From Candidatus Gastranaerophilales bacterium (GTDB taxonomy: Bacteria > Cyanobacteriota > Vampirovibrionia > Gastranaerophilales > Gastranaerophilaceae): 35,790 nt of DNA. Under the pieces are notes generated by a model. That model was not told where the DNA came from and did no database searches. It was given only the letters and a program-made list of their open reading frames with translations. Location: NCBI GenBank assembly GCA_910587175.1, contig CAJULH010000018.1, positions 1 through 35,790 of the forward strand, read 5' to 3'. Numbering within the stretch: the first letter of the stretch is position 1; the number at the start of each line of letters is the position of its first letter. The position numbers and the translations under genes were made by a program. This document shows positions 1-8,452 of this stretch, piece by piece.

Positions 1-104
1 GTGTCGATATTGACAAAAATGAATATAAAGAGATTGTTCTGTCCAACACCAACAGACCTGAAATGTATTTTGACATTAAAAAATATAAAAATAATTCAAA
101 ATAA
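1..104 (+). CDS. C-terminal end of an unknown protein (5' truncated)
   Basis: The reading frame is open from the window edge (codons begin at base 3) to a TAA at 102-104 and encodes about 33 residues ending in YKNNSK. The residues are mixed and charged, as in a soluble protein. Another frame is also open for a short way, but this one has the more protein-like composition. Too little remains to assign a family. Confidence 0.45.
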   Translation, partial: VDIDKNEYKEIVLSNTNRPEMYFDIKKYKNNSK

Positions 105-210
105 TCAGGCGAAAAATTTAGAATAGTGATATACTTATTTTGACTTGGTTTAAACCCCTTTAAGCCAGGCAGAATCTAAAAATAATACAGAAGAAACCGG
201 AGTATTTTCT

Positions 211-813
211 TTGCACAGTAAAAAAGAACAGTTTGAAATATTATCAAGGGAACTGCTTGGCAAATTGAACGATGTGTCAAGTTTTTCAGACCTCTTTTTC
301 CCTTTTGGGTATACTTTGCCTGTTGAAATTGAAGAAAAATATTTCGGGCGAAGCCAAAAGCTGCGCACCATAATGATTCGCGCCATGGTTGTTATTGATA
401 ATTCGTTTAAAAAGTTTAAGATTTTTCCAAGCCACGATATTATGGTGACCTATATTGAAACCCAAAAAGACCTTCTTTATGCCTGGATTACAGATTCTAT
501 GCAGGAATACGAGAATCTTCTTAGAAACAGGGGGGTAAAACCTTTGGATTTACCTAATGAAGGGGATTTGGAAGCAATTTTGAACTCAGAACCGGATAAA
601 GACAAGGCTGAAGACAAGGCTGTTAAAATGGCTCTTGATGGTTTTAAGAAGGTTTTACGTAATATTGAATCAGAAATAAATAAAGCTTCGATGGTTGCCA
701 TAAAAGAAATCGGAAGCTCCGAAGAGGCTAAGATGCTTGATATTGAATACAATGGCTCTGCAGGCGGCTTTTCTGATTTTATTCATAACACGATTTCAAA
801 TTTGTTTAAATAA
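211..813 (+). CDS. Conserved-type hypothetical cytoplasmic protein, TTG start
   Basis: This 200-residue protein has no signal peptide or membrane segment. It is mostly charged and probably helical, with an acidic/Lys-rich stretch around residues 127-140 (EPDKDKAEDKAVK). The only usable start is TTG at 211. It is preceded by GGAG at 199-202, and the frame opens only at 154 after a stop at 151-153. The gene converges with pgeF on the other strand, with about 55 bases between them. I do not recognise the family. The frame is long with clean codon use, so I am fairly sure it is a real gene. Confidence 0.7.
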   Translation: MHSKKEQFEILSRELLGKLNDVSSFSDLFFPFGYTLPVEIEEKYFGRSQKLRTIMIRAMVVIDNSFKKFKIFPSHDIMVTYIETQKDLLYAWITDSMQEYENLLRNRGVKPLDLPNEGDLEAILNSEPDKDKAEDKAVKMALDGFKKVLRNIESEINKASMVAIKEIGSSEEAKMLDIEYNGSAGGFSDFIHNTISNLFK

Positions 814-869
814 ACATTTGCAGTTTATTTTTTTGCGCCGTAGGTTGAAATTACCTGCTTTGCGGGGTT

Positions 870-1706
870 TTAGTCAAGTTTTAATATCATGCTTATTCTG
901 TTTGTTGTTTTGTTTTCTCTCCTGTATGAAAATAAAAATTCATTGTCTTTATATGTCTTAAAGTGGCATATATCAATAGTTTTCACCCCGGCTTCCAAAA
1001 GCTGACTTTCATTTATTTTTGCAAGGTCCGGAAAAACTTTTGTGCATTTTGGATTTGGCGTGTCCGTGAAAGGTTTACTAGGGTTTTCTTTAAATTTAAA
1101 AAGTGCGTTTGTGTTAGATACAGTGGTTTTTAGAGCTTCGTAAACTTCTATTCCGCTTTCAAAATCTTCCTGACCTATGCAGGGACCGATTGCCGCAACT
1201 ATCTTTTCCGGGTTTGAGCCAAAATTTTTTTCCATTAGCTGCACGCCCTTTGACGCTATTTTTCCCGCTGTGCCTCTCCAGCCCGCATGAAGCCCTGCTG
1301 CAATGTTATTTTCCGGGTCATATAAAAGTACAGGCGTGCAGTCTGCAAAATGCAAAATCGTTGCGGTATTGGGCTTATGAATAATTACGCCATCTGTATT
1401 GTCAAAAATTCCGGAGTTTTTATCGCAGGCTTTGACGCTATTTTTCTCAATGGCAGCAAGGTTTTTGGGGCAAATTATTATATTTGTGCTGTGTGTTTGA
1501 TTTATCTCAAATAAATTCTTATTTTCTATTTTTAAATGTGTTAAAATCTCATCCTTGTTTGATTTTGCAGTATTTTCCAGAGATTCTTCTTTTGTTTTTA
1601 TGAAACTTTCTTTTGTTGTAAAGAGGTGTTTCAATTTTGGCTCAAAGTCAGACAACATACTGCTTTTTAAGACTTTTTTGTTGTTAACTGTATCAAAATA
1701 AAACAT
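870..1706 (-). CDS. pgeF: Multicopper polyphenol oxidase / purine nucleoside phosphorylase family protein (YfiH/PgeF type)
   Basis: A 278-residue cytoplasmic protein of the DUF152/YfiH (laccase-domain) family. Members act on purine nucleosides, and E. coli PgeF edits misplaced L-Ser in peptidoglycan precursors. The family metal ligands are visible: His72 in QTHS, Cys123 in ADCTP and His140 in HAGWRG, followed by the GPCIG loop near 174-178. An ATG at 1724 is also in frame. The ATG at 1706 is preferred because it follows GAAAGGG, while 1724 has no ribosome-binding site. It lies 30 bases downstream of aroA on the same strand, so it is probably co-transcribed with speE and aroA. The family call is firm; the substrate is inferred from the family. 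Confidence 0.88.
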   Translation of the reverse strand: MFYFDTVNNKKVLKSSMLSDFEPKLKHLFTTKESFIKTKEESLENTAKSNKDEILTHLKIENKNLFEINQTHSTNIIICPKNLAAIEKNSVKACDKNSGIFDNTDGVIIHKPNTATILHFADCTPVLLYDPENNIAAGLHAGWRGTAGKIASKGVQLMEKNFGSNPEKIVAAIGPCIGQEDFESGIEVYEALKTTVSNTNALFKFKENPSKPFTDTPNPKCTKVFPDLAKINESQLLEAGVKTIDICHFKTYKDNEFLFSYRRENKTTNRISMILKLD

Positions 1707-1736
1707 CTGTAACCCTTTCAACATAAGGATATAAAG

Positions 1737-3050
1737 TTAATTTTGCAGATTTTCAAATGTTTTTAAAAAGTTCGGGAATGAAGTTTCAACCCACTCGAAA
1801 TCATTGATATGACAAGGTTTTTCACTTATTAAACCTGCAATATATCCCATCATTGCAATTCTATGGTCATGATAGCAATTAACCTCGCAATCGCCTTTAA
1901 AAAGCCCTTTTCCGCTATTTTTGCCTTCAATTATGAAGCCATCTTCTGTCGGCTCGATTTTGGCGCCAAATTTCTTCAATTCCCTTGCAACGCTTGCGAT
2001 TCGGTCTGATTCTTTGTTTTTTAAATCGCCGGCATCCTTGATTATTGTTGTTCCTTCAGCCTGTGTTGCCAAAAGTGCAATAATCGGAATTTCATCAATC
2101 AGTCTTGGAATAATTTCACCTTCAATTTTTGCAGCTTTTAAATCGGGTGAATATCTGATTCTTATATCTCCAATTTCTTCGCCGGAAATTTCAGTCCTGT
2201 TTAAAAGCTCTATATCTGCGTTCATGGATTTTAGCACGTCCAAAATCCCTGTCCGTGTGGGATTCAGCCCTATTCCTTTTAAAATTATATCGGAATTTTT
2301 TATGATGGCTGCCCCGACAAGCAGGAATGATGCGGATGATATATCTCCGACTATCGTTAAATCCTTTGGTATCAATGGTGTATGACTTATGGTAGACCCA
2401 AAAAGCCCGTCTTTTCTAAACGTTTTAATGTTTGAACCTAAAAATTTTAACATTCTCTCGGAATGGTCTCTTGAAAGATAGGGTTCAAGCACTGTTGTTG
2501 TGCCTTTTGAGGTTTCGCTTCCCGCTAAAAGCAGAGCGGACTTGACTTGCGCTGATGCAATAGGGCTAATATATTCTATTCCATTGAGTTCTGCGCGTTC
2601 AATGGTAAGCGGAGCCTTGCCCTCATTACTTTTTATCCTTGCTCCCATAAGGGTAAGCGGTTCAATAATTCTTTTCATTGGTCGCTTGGAAAGGCTAATG
2701 TCGCCCGTGAGATGGCATTTCAGGTTTTGTGCAGAAAGGAGTCCCGTTAAAAGGCGCATGGTTGTGCCGGAATTTCCGCAGTATAAATCTTTTTTTGGCT
2801 CCCTGTAAGCATTTTGGGCGTTCAAAATTAGCGTATTTTCATCCGGGAAATTTATTTCGCAGCCAAGTTCCCGTAGAATGTCAAGCGTTGCAAGGCAATC
2901 GGCGCTTTTTAAAAAATTGGAAATTTTAATTTTACCACGTGTTAATGAACCTATAATCAGGCTTCTGTGTGACATTGATTTATCAGGCGGCACAAGGGTT
3001 TCACCTTTAAGTGTGGCTGAAAATCCGCTCGTTGTGGCTATTCTACGCAT
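1737..3050 (-). CDS. aroA: 3-phosphoshikimate 1-carboxyvinyltransferase (EPSP synthase)
   Basis: About 437 residues. The enzyme condenses shikimate-3-phosphate with PEP in the shikimate pathway to aromatic amino acids. Visible motifs: PPDKSMSHR (residues 21-29), GNSGTTMRLL, SAQVKSALLLAG, the RDHSER loop, NPTR, and the C-terminal DHRIAM block. SAQVK, RDHSE and NPTR are the motifs used to define class II EPSP synthases, the group that includes glyphosate-tolerant enzymes. The usual Gly of the GDK motif is Pro here. An upstream TTG (3059) is in frame. The ATG at 3050 is preferred; it overlaps the end of speE by 8 bases, suggesting translational coupling. Confidence 0.95.
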   Translation of the reverse strand: MRRIATTSGFSATLKGETLVPPDKSMSHRSLIIGSLTRGKIKISNFLKSADCLATLDILRELGCEINFPDENTLILNAQNAYREPKKDLYCGNSGTTMRLLTGLLSAQNLKCHLTGDISLSKRPMKRIIEPLTLMGARIKSNEGKAPLTIERAELNGIEYISPIASAQVKSALLLAGSETSKGTTTVLEPYLSRDHSERMLKFLGSNIKTFRKDGLFGSTISHTPLIPKDLTIVGDISSASFLLVGAAIIKNSDIILKGIGLNPTRTGILDVLKSMNADIELLNRTEISGEEIGDIRIRYSPDLKAAKIEGEIIPRLIDEIPIIALLATQAEGTTIIKDAGDLKNKESDRIASVARELKKFGAKIEPTEDGFIIEGKNSGKGLFKGDCEVNCYHDHRIAMMGYIAGLISEKPCHINDFEWVETSFPNFLKTFENLQN

Positions 3051-3897
3051 CTTCTGCAATTTTCCTTACAAAGTTTGGAACCGCAAAAACTCCCTTATGT
3101 AATCCTATGTTGTAGAGTTTTGAATTTTCTTCAATTTCTTTTGCGCGCTCAAAGTCTTGAATTTCAGGCGCAGCAAGGGTATTGGCGCCCATAATGTAAT
3201 CTGTGCAGAATGCCCAGCTCCAGTATCCGCCGGGATAGGTGGGAATTGGTCCTGCGTAAGGTTTTACGGTCTTGAATACCTTATGAAGCAGCCTGTACAT
3301 CATCCGCATTTCTTTTGGCTGCGCAAATGGTGATTCCGATTGCGCCACAACAATTCCGCCCTTTTTTAAACTTTCTTTAATGTTGGTATAAAACTCATCC
3401 GTAAAAAGCCCTTCACCTGGTCCCATCGGGTCTGTTGAATCGATTAAAACCACGTCATAGCAGGCTTTTTTGTCTTTTATATATTCAATAGCATCCTCTA
3501 CAAATATTTTAACTCTTGGGTCATCGAGTTTTCCGGCAATTGTCGGCAAAAATTTCTTGCTCGCTTCAATTACAAGTCCGTCAATTTCGCACAGCTCAAC
3601 GTTTTTTACGGTTTTATGCCGCAAAACTTCGCGTACTGTACCGCCATCCCCGCCGCCGATAACCAAAACGCTTTCAGGGCAAGGATGAGAACACATTGGA
3701 ATGTGTACAATCATTTCATGATAAAAGAATTCATCCTTTTCGGTTGTCATCATTAACTCATCCAGGGTTAAAATATTTCCCAGCCCTTCTGACGAGAGGA
3801 TTTCGACCTTTTGAAATTTGCTCTGTGCACTGTATAAGGGCTTATCTTTGGTTTCAATTGCGATACCGTAGCCATTCGGGGTGATTTCTTTATACAT
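3043..3897 (-). CDS. speE: Spermidine synthase (polyamine aminopropyltransferase)
   Basis: 284 residues, the usual length for bacterial SpeE. It transfers an aminopropyl group from decarboxylated SAM to putrescine. The Rossmann nucleotide loop GGGDGGTVRE is at residues 81-90. The catalytic-site block DSTDPMGPGEGLF (153-165) contains the conserved Asp156, followed by FYTNIKESLKKGGI. The ATG at 3897 has a strong AGAGGAAAG ribosome-binding site. It is the first gene of a minus-strand run with aroA and pgeF, divergent from the 4040 gene. No decarboxylase gene (speA/speD) is visible in the window. Confidence 0.95.
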   Translation of the reverse strand: MYKEITPNGYGIAIETKDKPLYSAQSKFQKVEILSSEGLGNILTLDELMMTTEKDEFFYHEMIVHIPMCSHPCPESVLVIGGGDGGTVREVLRHKTVKNVELCEIDGLVIEASKKFLPTIAGKLDDPRVKIFVEDAIEYIKDKKACYDVVLIDSTDPMGPGEGLFTDEFYTNIKESLKKGGIVVAQSESPFAQPKEMRMMYRLLHKVFKTVKPYAGPIPTYPGGYWSWAFCTDYIMGANTLAAPEIQDFERAKEIEENSKLYNIGLHKGVFAVPNFVRKIAEDA

Positions 3898-4005
3898 TTT
3901 CTTTCCTCTTAAACTCGCTATTCATGCGGATTTTAGCTAAAAAATTGTTGTTTTAATATTTTTGTAAAATTCGCCTAAAAATATTATACAAAAAAGTTAA
4001 TTTTT

Positions 4006-4014
4006 TGGTATAAT
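4006..4014 (+). promoter_or_regulatory. Extended -10 promoter for the 4040-engB genes
   Basis: TGG followed directly by TATAAT (4009-4014) makes a consensus extended -10 element. The start codon at 4040 lies 26 bases downstream. No good -35 box is seen, as is common for extended -10 promoters. A similar TGG-TAAAAT lies before the gene at 10150. Confidence 0.55.
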
Positions 4015-4039
4015 TTAGTAGAATTTTAGGAAATTTCAA

Positions 4040-4312
4040 ATGAGAAATATAATTTTAAAATCCTTTGAAACCTTTATAGCACAGCCCCTTTCGCTTTTAA
4101 AGAACAAAATTATCAGAATCACAAATCTGAAAAGTGATTTTTTGAGCTCAAATGCAATAAATGTGAGCCTTTTTGATGATACTGTGCAAATTGATGTTGT
4201 AAACTCCGAGAAAGCCTATAACCTCCTTTCTGCAGTAGTTTACAAAAGAAAAATGAATGAGTTAAGACAAGTTAAGATTAATGAAAATCAAACAAGCACA
4301 ATTCTTAATTAG
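4040..4312 (+). CDS. Small unknown protein overlapping engB
   Basis: A 90-residue protein without a signal peptide or obvious membrane span. The ATG at 4040 follows TAGGA with good spacing and lies just downstream of an extended -10 promoter. Its last 32 bases overlap the start of engB, which argues for translational coupling and for this being a real gene. Residues 40-60 (NAINVSLFDDTVQIDVVNS) look like beta-strands, flanked by helices. I do not recognise a family. Confidence 0.6.
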   Translation: MRNIILKSFETFIAQPLSLLKNKIIRITNLKSDFLSSNAINVSLFDDTVQIDVVNSEKAYNLLSAVVYKRKMNELRQVKINENQTSTILN

Positions 4313-4862
4313 CGCCCCGAATTTAGCTCAGTGTCCTGCTTTGGGCTTATCCGAGTTTGCCCTTTTGGGCAGGTCAAATGTTGGCAAATCAAGTTTTATC
4401 AATGCGCTTGTTAATAATTCAAAGCTTGCAAAAACATCTAATACGCCGGGAAAAACAAGGTTAATTAACCTTTTTCAGGTTTTTACGGATAAAAAAGATT
4501 TTATTCTGGCGGATTTGCCGGGTTATGGGTATGCAAAGGTCTCTAAAACTGAGCAGGACAGGTGGCAAAAGAGCCTTGAAGAATATCTTTTAAAGCGCGA
4601 TACGTTAAAGTGTTGTATTCAGTTTATAGATGCAAGACACGACGTTCAAAAAAACGATATGCAAATGTTTGACTGGCTGAAAATCAATAATATCAGCTCT
4701 GTTGTTGTTTTAAATAAGTGTGATTATATTTCAAGAAATGAAATTTTTAAACGGCAAAAAGAGACAGAAAGGCTTTTAAAAGTATCCGTATACCCTTTTT
4801 CCTGCAAGCTTTCTGCATATAAGGACGGTATTATAAAGTTTTTTGAAGAGAATATTTGTTAA
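4281..4862 (+). CDS. engB: Ribosome biogenesis GTPase YihA/YsxC/EngB
   Basis: 193 residues, typical for this TRAFAC-class GTPase needed for large ribosomal subunit assembly. All G motifs are visible: G1 GRSNVGKSS (30-38), G2 TPGKT (55-59), G3 DLPG (78-81), G4 NKCD (145-148), and a G5-like SCKLS near 174-178. The LxxGYGYA segment after G3 is a family hallmark. It overlaps the preceding small gene by 32 bases and shares its promoter. Confidence 0.95.
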   Translation: MKIKQAQFLISAPNLAQCPALGLSEFALLGRSNVGKSSFINALVNNSKLAKTSNTPGKTRLINLFQVFTDKKDFILADLPGYGYAKVSKTEQDRWQKSLEEYLLKRDTLKCCIQFIDARHDVQKNDMQMFDWLKINNISSVVVLNKCDYISRNEIFKRQKETERLLKVSVYPFSCKLSAYKDGIIKFFEENIC

Positions 4863-4866
4863 TATT

Positions 4867-4895
4867 TTGCCCGTTTTATAACAAAATGTTAAAAT
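4867..4895 (+). promoter_or_regulatory. Promoter: TTGCCC - 17 - TAAAAT
   Basis: A -35 box TTGCCC at 4867-4872 and a -10 box TAAAAT at 4890-4895 are separated by 17 bases. The expected start of transcription falls at about 4902, on or beside the ATG of the next gene. The same TTGCCC box with 17-base spacing occurs on the minus strand at 24999-24971. Confidence 0.5.
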
Positions 4896-4901
4896 CTCTT
4901 T

Positions 4902-5123
4902 ATGGAATTTTTAAGTTCGCTTTCGGATATTTATACGGACCAAAAAGAATTTAGTTCTTTAATCAGCCGCGCAAAGGATTGTCAGCTTAATTATTCGATG
5001 AAAAAAATAGACGAATTTAACTTTTTAAATGACGATATAATAAATGAAATCATGCCGGATGGTGCACCGGAAGTGCTTTTAGATAAACGTCATAAAATTA
5101 AAAATGTGCAAAAAAGAGTTTAG
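4902..5123 (+). CDS. Small unknown protein ahead of the DUF2344 gene (possible radical-SAM remnant)
   Basis: 73 residues, ending 20 bases inside the next gene. No Shine-Dalgarno sequence precedes the ATG, and the predicted transcription start coincides with it, so the message may be leaderless. The protein is charged and probably helical. DUF2344 is usually the C-terminal part of a larger radical-SAM protein. This piece sits exactly where the end of that radical-SAM region would be, and its FLNDDIINEIMPDGAPEVLL stretch loosely resembles the acidic linker there. That relation is a guess from position and texture. It may simply be a small partner protein. Confidence 0.5.
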   Translation: MEFLSSLSDIYTDQKEFSSLISRAKDCQLNYSMKKIDEFNFLNDDIINEIMPDGAPEVLLDKRHKIKNVQKRV

Positions 5124-5805
5124 ATATCAAATTAGATTGAGCAAAATAAATGAATTAAAGTTTTTGTCCCACCTGGATTGGCAGAATCTTATTTTGAAGT
5201 CTTTGAGACGGGCGGGTGTTCATTTTGCGCTTACAGAAGGCTTTAATAAAGTTCCAAAAATTTCTTTTTCTCCGGCTTTACCGCTTTTTATCGAGTCTGA
5301 ATGCGAATTATTAAATTTTATAACCATTGAACCGCTATCTGAAAATTTTTTAGAGGATTTCAAGCTGGCTGCGCCTGAAAATTTGCGCATTATAGCCCTA
5401 AAAGAACTTGAAAATGACGGCAGAAGAATGGTTTCTCTGGATAATTTAATCCAGTGGGCTCTGTATGAGGCTGAAATACCTCAAAATAATATAGTAAACA
5501 AAACGTTGGGTATTTTAAATTTTGAAGATTTAAGATATACTGTAGAAAAATGTTTATCTTCAAGTGAGCTATTCATAGAGAAGAAAACGAAAAAAGGTAT
5601 TATAAAACAAGTCAATTACAGGAATTCTGTCAAAAGTGCCGAAATTAAAGAAGGCAAATTCAGATTTATACTAAAAGCAGGTCAGGATGATATTATGCCT
5701 GCTTTTCGGGCTGATGAGTTTTTGAAATATCTGTTTAACAAAAATGCAATATTTGAAATAAAGAGACTGTCTTTCTTTGATAAAGATATGGCAGAAATTT
5801 TATGA
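5104..5805 (+). CDS. Stand-alone DUF2344 protein (radical SAM-linked domain, TIGR03936 type)
   Basis: A 233-residue protein. Its first half matches the DUF2344 family: RYQIRLSKINELKFLSHLDW (5-24), then the RRAG and FNKVPKISFSPALPLFIES blocks. In cyanobacteria and Firmicutes this domain is usually fused to an N-terminal radical-SAM/B12-binding protein and often lies beside RNase E/G. Here it stands alone, directly upstream of RNase E/G (32 bases apart). The neighbour supports a link to RNA processing or modification, but the biochemical role is unknown. The ATG at 5104 overlaps the preceding small gene. Confidence 0.8.
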   Translation: MCKKEFRYQIRLSKINELKFLSHLDWQNLILKSLRRAGVHFALTEGFNKVPKISFSPALPLFIESECELLNFITIEPLSENFLEDFKLAAPENLRIIALKELENDGRRMVSLDNLIQWALYEAEIPQNNIVNKTLGILNFEDLRYTVEKCLSSSELFIEKKTKKGIIKQVNYRNSVKSAEIKEGKFRFILKAGQDDIMPAFRADEFLKYLFNKNAIFEIKRLSFFDKDMAEIL

Positions 5806-5837
5806 GGAATTAAAAAAAAATATAAAGGAAAAAGTTT

Positions 5838-7772
5838 ATGACCAAAAAAATTGTAATATCCGAAAAGGATAATATTGGTGCAGTTTTAGAAGATAACAAA
5901 GTAAGTGAATTTTTTGTTTCCAAAGGCGATGTTTTGCTTGGCGATGTCTATCTTTCTGTTGTGGATAACATTCTGCCTTCAATTGATGCAGCATTTGTGG
6001 ATGTCGGCATGCCAGATAAAATGGGTTTTATCCACACAGACGATATTATGGGCAAGGGACCATTAAAAGACAAGGTAAAGCCAAAGCAGAAACTCATTGT
6101 CCAGGTTGTAAAGGAGCCTACAGGGCACAAAGGTCCCAGGGTGACCACCGCATTGAGCCTCCCCGGAAGATTTTTAGTACTTTTGCCGGATGAAAAAGGC
6201 GTAAATGTTTCAAGAAAAATTGTTTCAAATAAAGAAAGAGCAAGACTGAAATCTGTTGTAAGTCTTCTGAAACCTGTAGGTGTGGGTGTTATTGTTCGTA
6301 CGGAAGCAGAAGGACAATCAGAGGCTGAAATTCAGGAAGATTTAGAAATTTTATTAGAAAAATGGAATTCAATTGTAAACGCTGCAGATACTGCAAATCC
6401 GCCGTGTTTGCTGCACAGGGATCAGGAATTATTATATAAAATTATTCGTGAAGCATGTACCGAGGATGTGGATGAAATTATTGTAGATACTGCATTTGCA
6501 CTTCACCGTACAACACAGCTTTTGCAGCATTGGAATATGAAAGTAAAAGTTACTATGCATAAAGGCACAGAGCCTTTGCTTGTGGCTTCTGGTATAAATA
6601 AAGAGATTCAAAATGCTTTGCAAACCAAGGTAAATCTTCCTTTGGGCGGATATCTTTTTATCCAGCAGACAGAAGCACTTACGGTTGTTGATGTCAACTC
6701 AGGCAAATTTACAAGTTCATCTTCACAGGCTGAAACGATTTTAAAAACAAATCTTGAAGCTGCAGATGAAATTGCAAGACAGCTGAAACTTAGAAATATA
6801 GGCGGTATGGTAATTATCGACTTTATTGATATGGTATCGCGTATGGATAAATTAAAGGTTTTGGAATATTTTGAACTTGCACTTGAAAAAGACAAGGCAA
6901 AGCCGCAAATTGGTCAGCTTTCGGATTTAGGATTGGTTGAATTGACCCGCCACAGACAAGGTCAAAGTCTTTCCGAGATTTTTACCAAAAAGTGCGATAA
7001 ATGCCAGGGTCAGGGTTTTGTAATTGAAGATATGAAGCTTTTAAATTCAAATGCCCAAGGGGAAATCCGTGCAAAAATTAATAAAATAAAAGGACCTTTC
7101 GGGGGCGGTTCATTTAACAATAATGCAGGAAACCAGGGACAGAATAATTCCGGTGTACATAATAGCACTGCATTTGGACAAAATCAGCAAAACGACCGCA
7201 ACAGGAATAATTTCAAAAATAAAAATAAAAAATTCAACAGAAATGAGAATTTTGAAAACAGGGAGAGCCAGCCAAATTCCCAAGTTGAACCGGTGCAGGA
7301 TATTGAAAATGTTCAAAATATGCAGACAGAACATATTGAAAACTCCCAGGTGAATATGGAGAAAGCGCCAACAAGGGGCAGAAAAACCCGTTCATCCAAA
7401 GATGCCGGGCTCAAGGTTGAATCTAAAAATACTGAAGATTTTGTAAACAATATTGTTGATACGCTTTTTGACGAAAAGCCTGCTGAAAATGAGCTTCAGC
7501 CCGGGCAACAAGGTGAAGCCGGAGCTGAATCCAAAGCTGAGGTTTTGGAAAAACCTAAAAAGGTTTCAAGAAAGACTAAAAAAACAATGAAGAAAAATGA
7601 AGCTGCTGAAGCTAAAGCAGAGCTTGCAGTTTCGCCGGTTGCCTTAATAGATAACCCCAAGGCTGCATCGACACAAACATCTAATGCAAATACAGAAGAG
7701 GCTATCGAAAAACCTAAAAAGCGTGGTAGAAAACCAGGTACAAAAACTGCTCCGAAAGCGAAAGAGGAATAA
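5838..7772 (+). CDS. rng: Ribonuclease E/G
   Basis: 644 residues, a single-strand-specific endoribonuclease for mRNA decay and rRNA processing. Order: S1-like RNA-binding domain (about 35-110), RNase H-like and 5'-sensor region, then the DNase I-like catalytic domain with metal-binding Asp285 (TVVDVNSG) and Asp328 (GGMVIIDFIDM). Next come GLVELTRHRQGQSL and the zinc-link CDKC (386-389). Residues from about 410 to the end form a long disordered tail rich in Asn, Gln, Glu and Lys. The tail has basic patches, including RGRKTR and KKRGRKPGTK, and probably serves RNA or partner binding. The strong AAAGGA site before ATG supports the start. It could equally be named rne. Confidence 0.95.
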   Translation: MTKKIVISEKDNIGAVLEDNKVSEFFVSKGDVLLGDVYLSVVDNILPSIDAAFVDVGMPDKMGFIHTDDIMGKGPLKDKVKPKQKLIVQVVKEPTGHKGPRVTTALSLPGRFLVLLPDEKGVNVSRKIVSNKERARLKSVVSLLKPVGVGVIVRTEAEGQSEAEIQEDLEILLEKWNSIVNAADTANPPCLLHRDQELLYKIIREACTEDVDEIIVDTAFALHRTTQLLQHWNMKVKVTMHKGTEPLLVASGINKEIQNALQTKVNLPLGGYLFIQQTEALTVVDVNSGKFTSSSSQAETILKTNLEAADEIARQLKLRNIGGMVIIDFIDMVSRMDKLKVLEYFELALEKDKAKPQIGQLSDLGLVELTRHRQGQSLSEIFTKKCDKCQGQGFVIEDMKLLNSNAQGEIRAKINKIKGPFGGGSFNNNAGNQGQNNSGVHNSTAFGQNQQNDRNRNNFKNKNKKFNRNENFENRESQPNSQVEPVQDIENVQNMQTEHIENSQVNMEKAPTRGRKTRSSKDAGLKVESKNTEDFVNNIVDTLFDEKPAENELQPGQQGEAGAESKAEVLEKPKKVSRKTKKTMKKNEAAEAKAELAVSPVALIDNPKAASTQTSNANTEEAIEKPKKRGRKPGTKTAPKAKEE

Positions 7773-7773
7773 A

Positions 7774-8331
7774 ATGTTTAAAAATGAAATATTAAAACTG
7801 TTTTTTGCAATTCTTATCGTATTTTTTGGTATAAATATGCAGGTATTGGCTGAAAATCCACCAATACCGTCAAGCGTTGATATTCAAAGCGAGAGTAATA
7901 TTGATGCTTCAAATAAGGTACAGCTAAAGGCGCCGATTCATGAAGAATTAACTGAAGAAGAAAGACTGAAAGCTGAAGAAGAAGCTAAAATCAGGGAAGA
8001 GCTTGCAGAAGAGCAAAAACAAATTGGTGAGGCTACACCTTTAAAAGTTGAAGATAAAGATTTTGACCCGAATTCAAATGAGGAATTAACCCGAAATGTT
8101 ATTCCAAACACAGGAATGGAGCTTATAAAGCTAATATCAATGTTTGGAAAAGTGATGCTCGGTGTTGTTATAGCATCCCTTCTTTTGTATTTTATTTTGC
8201 TTTTTACAAAAAACTTTTTTCACCCTCCGCTTCCGTCTAAAGGGGAAGAAGATTTTGATATCAGGGATTTAAACTCGCCAAAGACAACGGATGAAGCCCT
8301 AAAGTCTTTTTTGGACAGAACGGGGGAATAA
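7774..8331 (+). CDS. Exported single-pass membrane protein, unknown
   Basis: 185 residues. Residues 1-26 look like a signal peptide (hydrophobic core LKLFFAILIVFFGIN, cleavage after VLA). They are followed by a Glu-rich coiled-coil-like region (about 56-85, EELTEEERLKAEEEAKI) and a strong membrane span (about 118-146). A short polar C-terminus is predicted to be cytoplasmic. The gene starts one base after the RNase E/G stop, using a GAGGA site inside that gene, so the two are co-translated. It may anchor something at the membrane, but no family is recognised. Confidence 0.75.
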   Translation: MFKNEILKLFFAILIVFFGINMQVLAENPPIPSSVDIQSESNIDASNKVQLKAPIHEELTEEERLKAEEEAKIREELAEEQKQIGEATPLKVEDKDFDPNSNEELTRNVIPNTGMELIKLISMFGKVMLGVVIASLLLYFILLFTKNFFHPPLPSKGEEDFDIRDLNSPKTTDEALKSFLDRTGE

Positions 8332-8390
8332 ATACCGGGAAATAAATAATTTATCATTTTGGACATATTAACCGTTTTTTTGTTATCAAA

Positions 8391-8422
8391 AACACCGGCA
8401 ATGTAAAAGCGCCGGTGTTTTT
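8391..8422 (+). terminator. Rho-independent terminator after the RNase E/G operon
   Basis: Nine-base arms AACACCGGC (8391-8399) and GCCGGTGTT (8411-8419) pair perfectly around an 11-base loop and run into TTT. Confidence 0.8.
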
Positions 8423-8452
8423 AGTTATGTAAAAGAAAAGGGATTATGTTGT

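Noticed and set aside
834..868. GTAGGT/ACCTGC hairpin between the 211 gene and pgeF as a terminator
   Set aside because: It has one wobble pair and no proper T tract directly after it in either direction, so termination cannot be supported.
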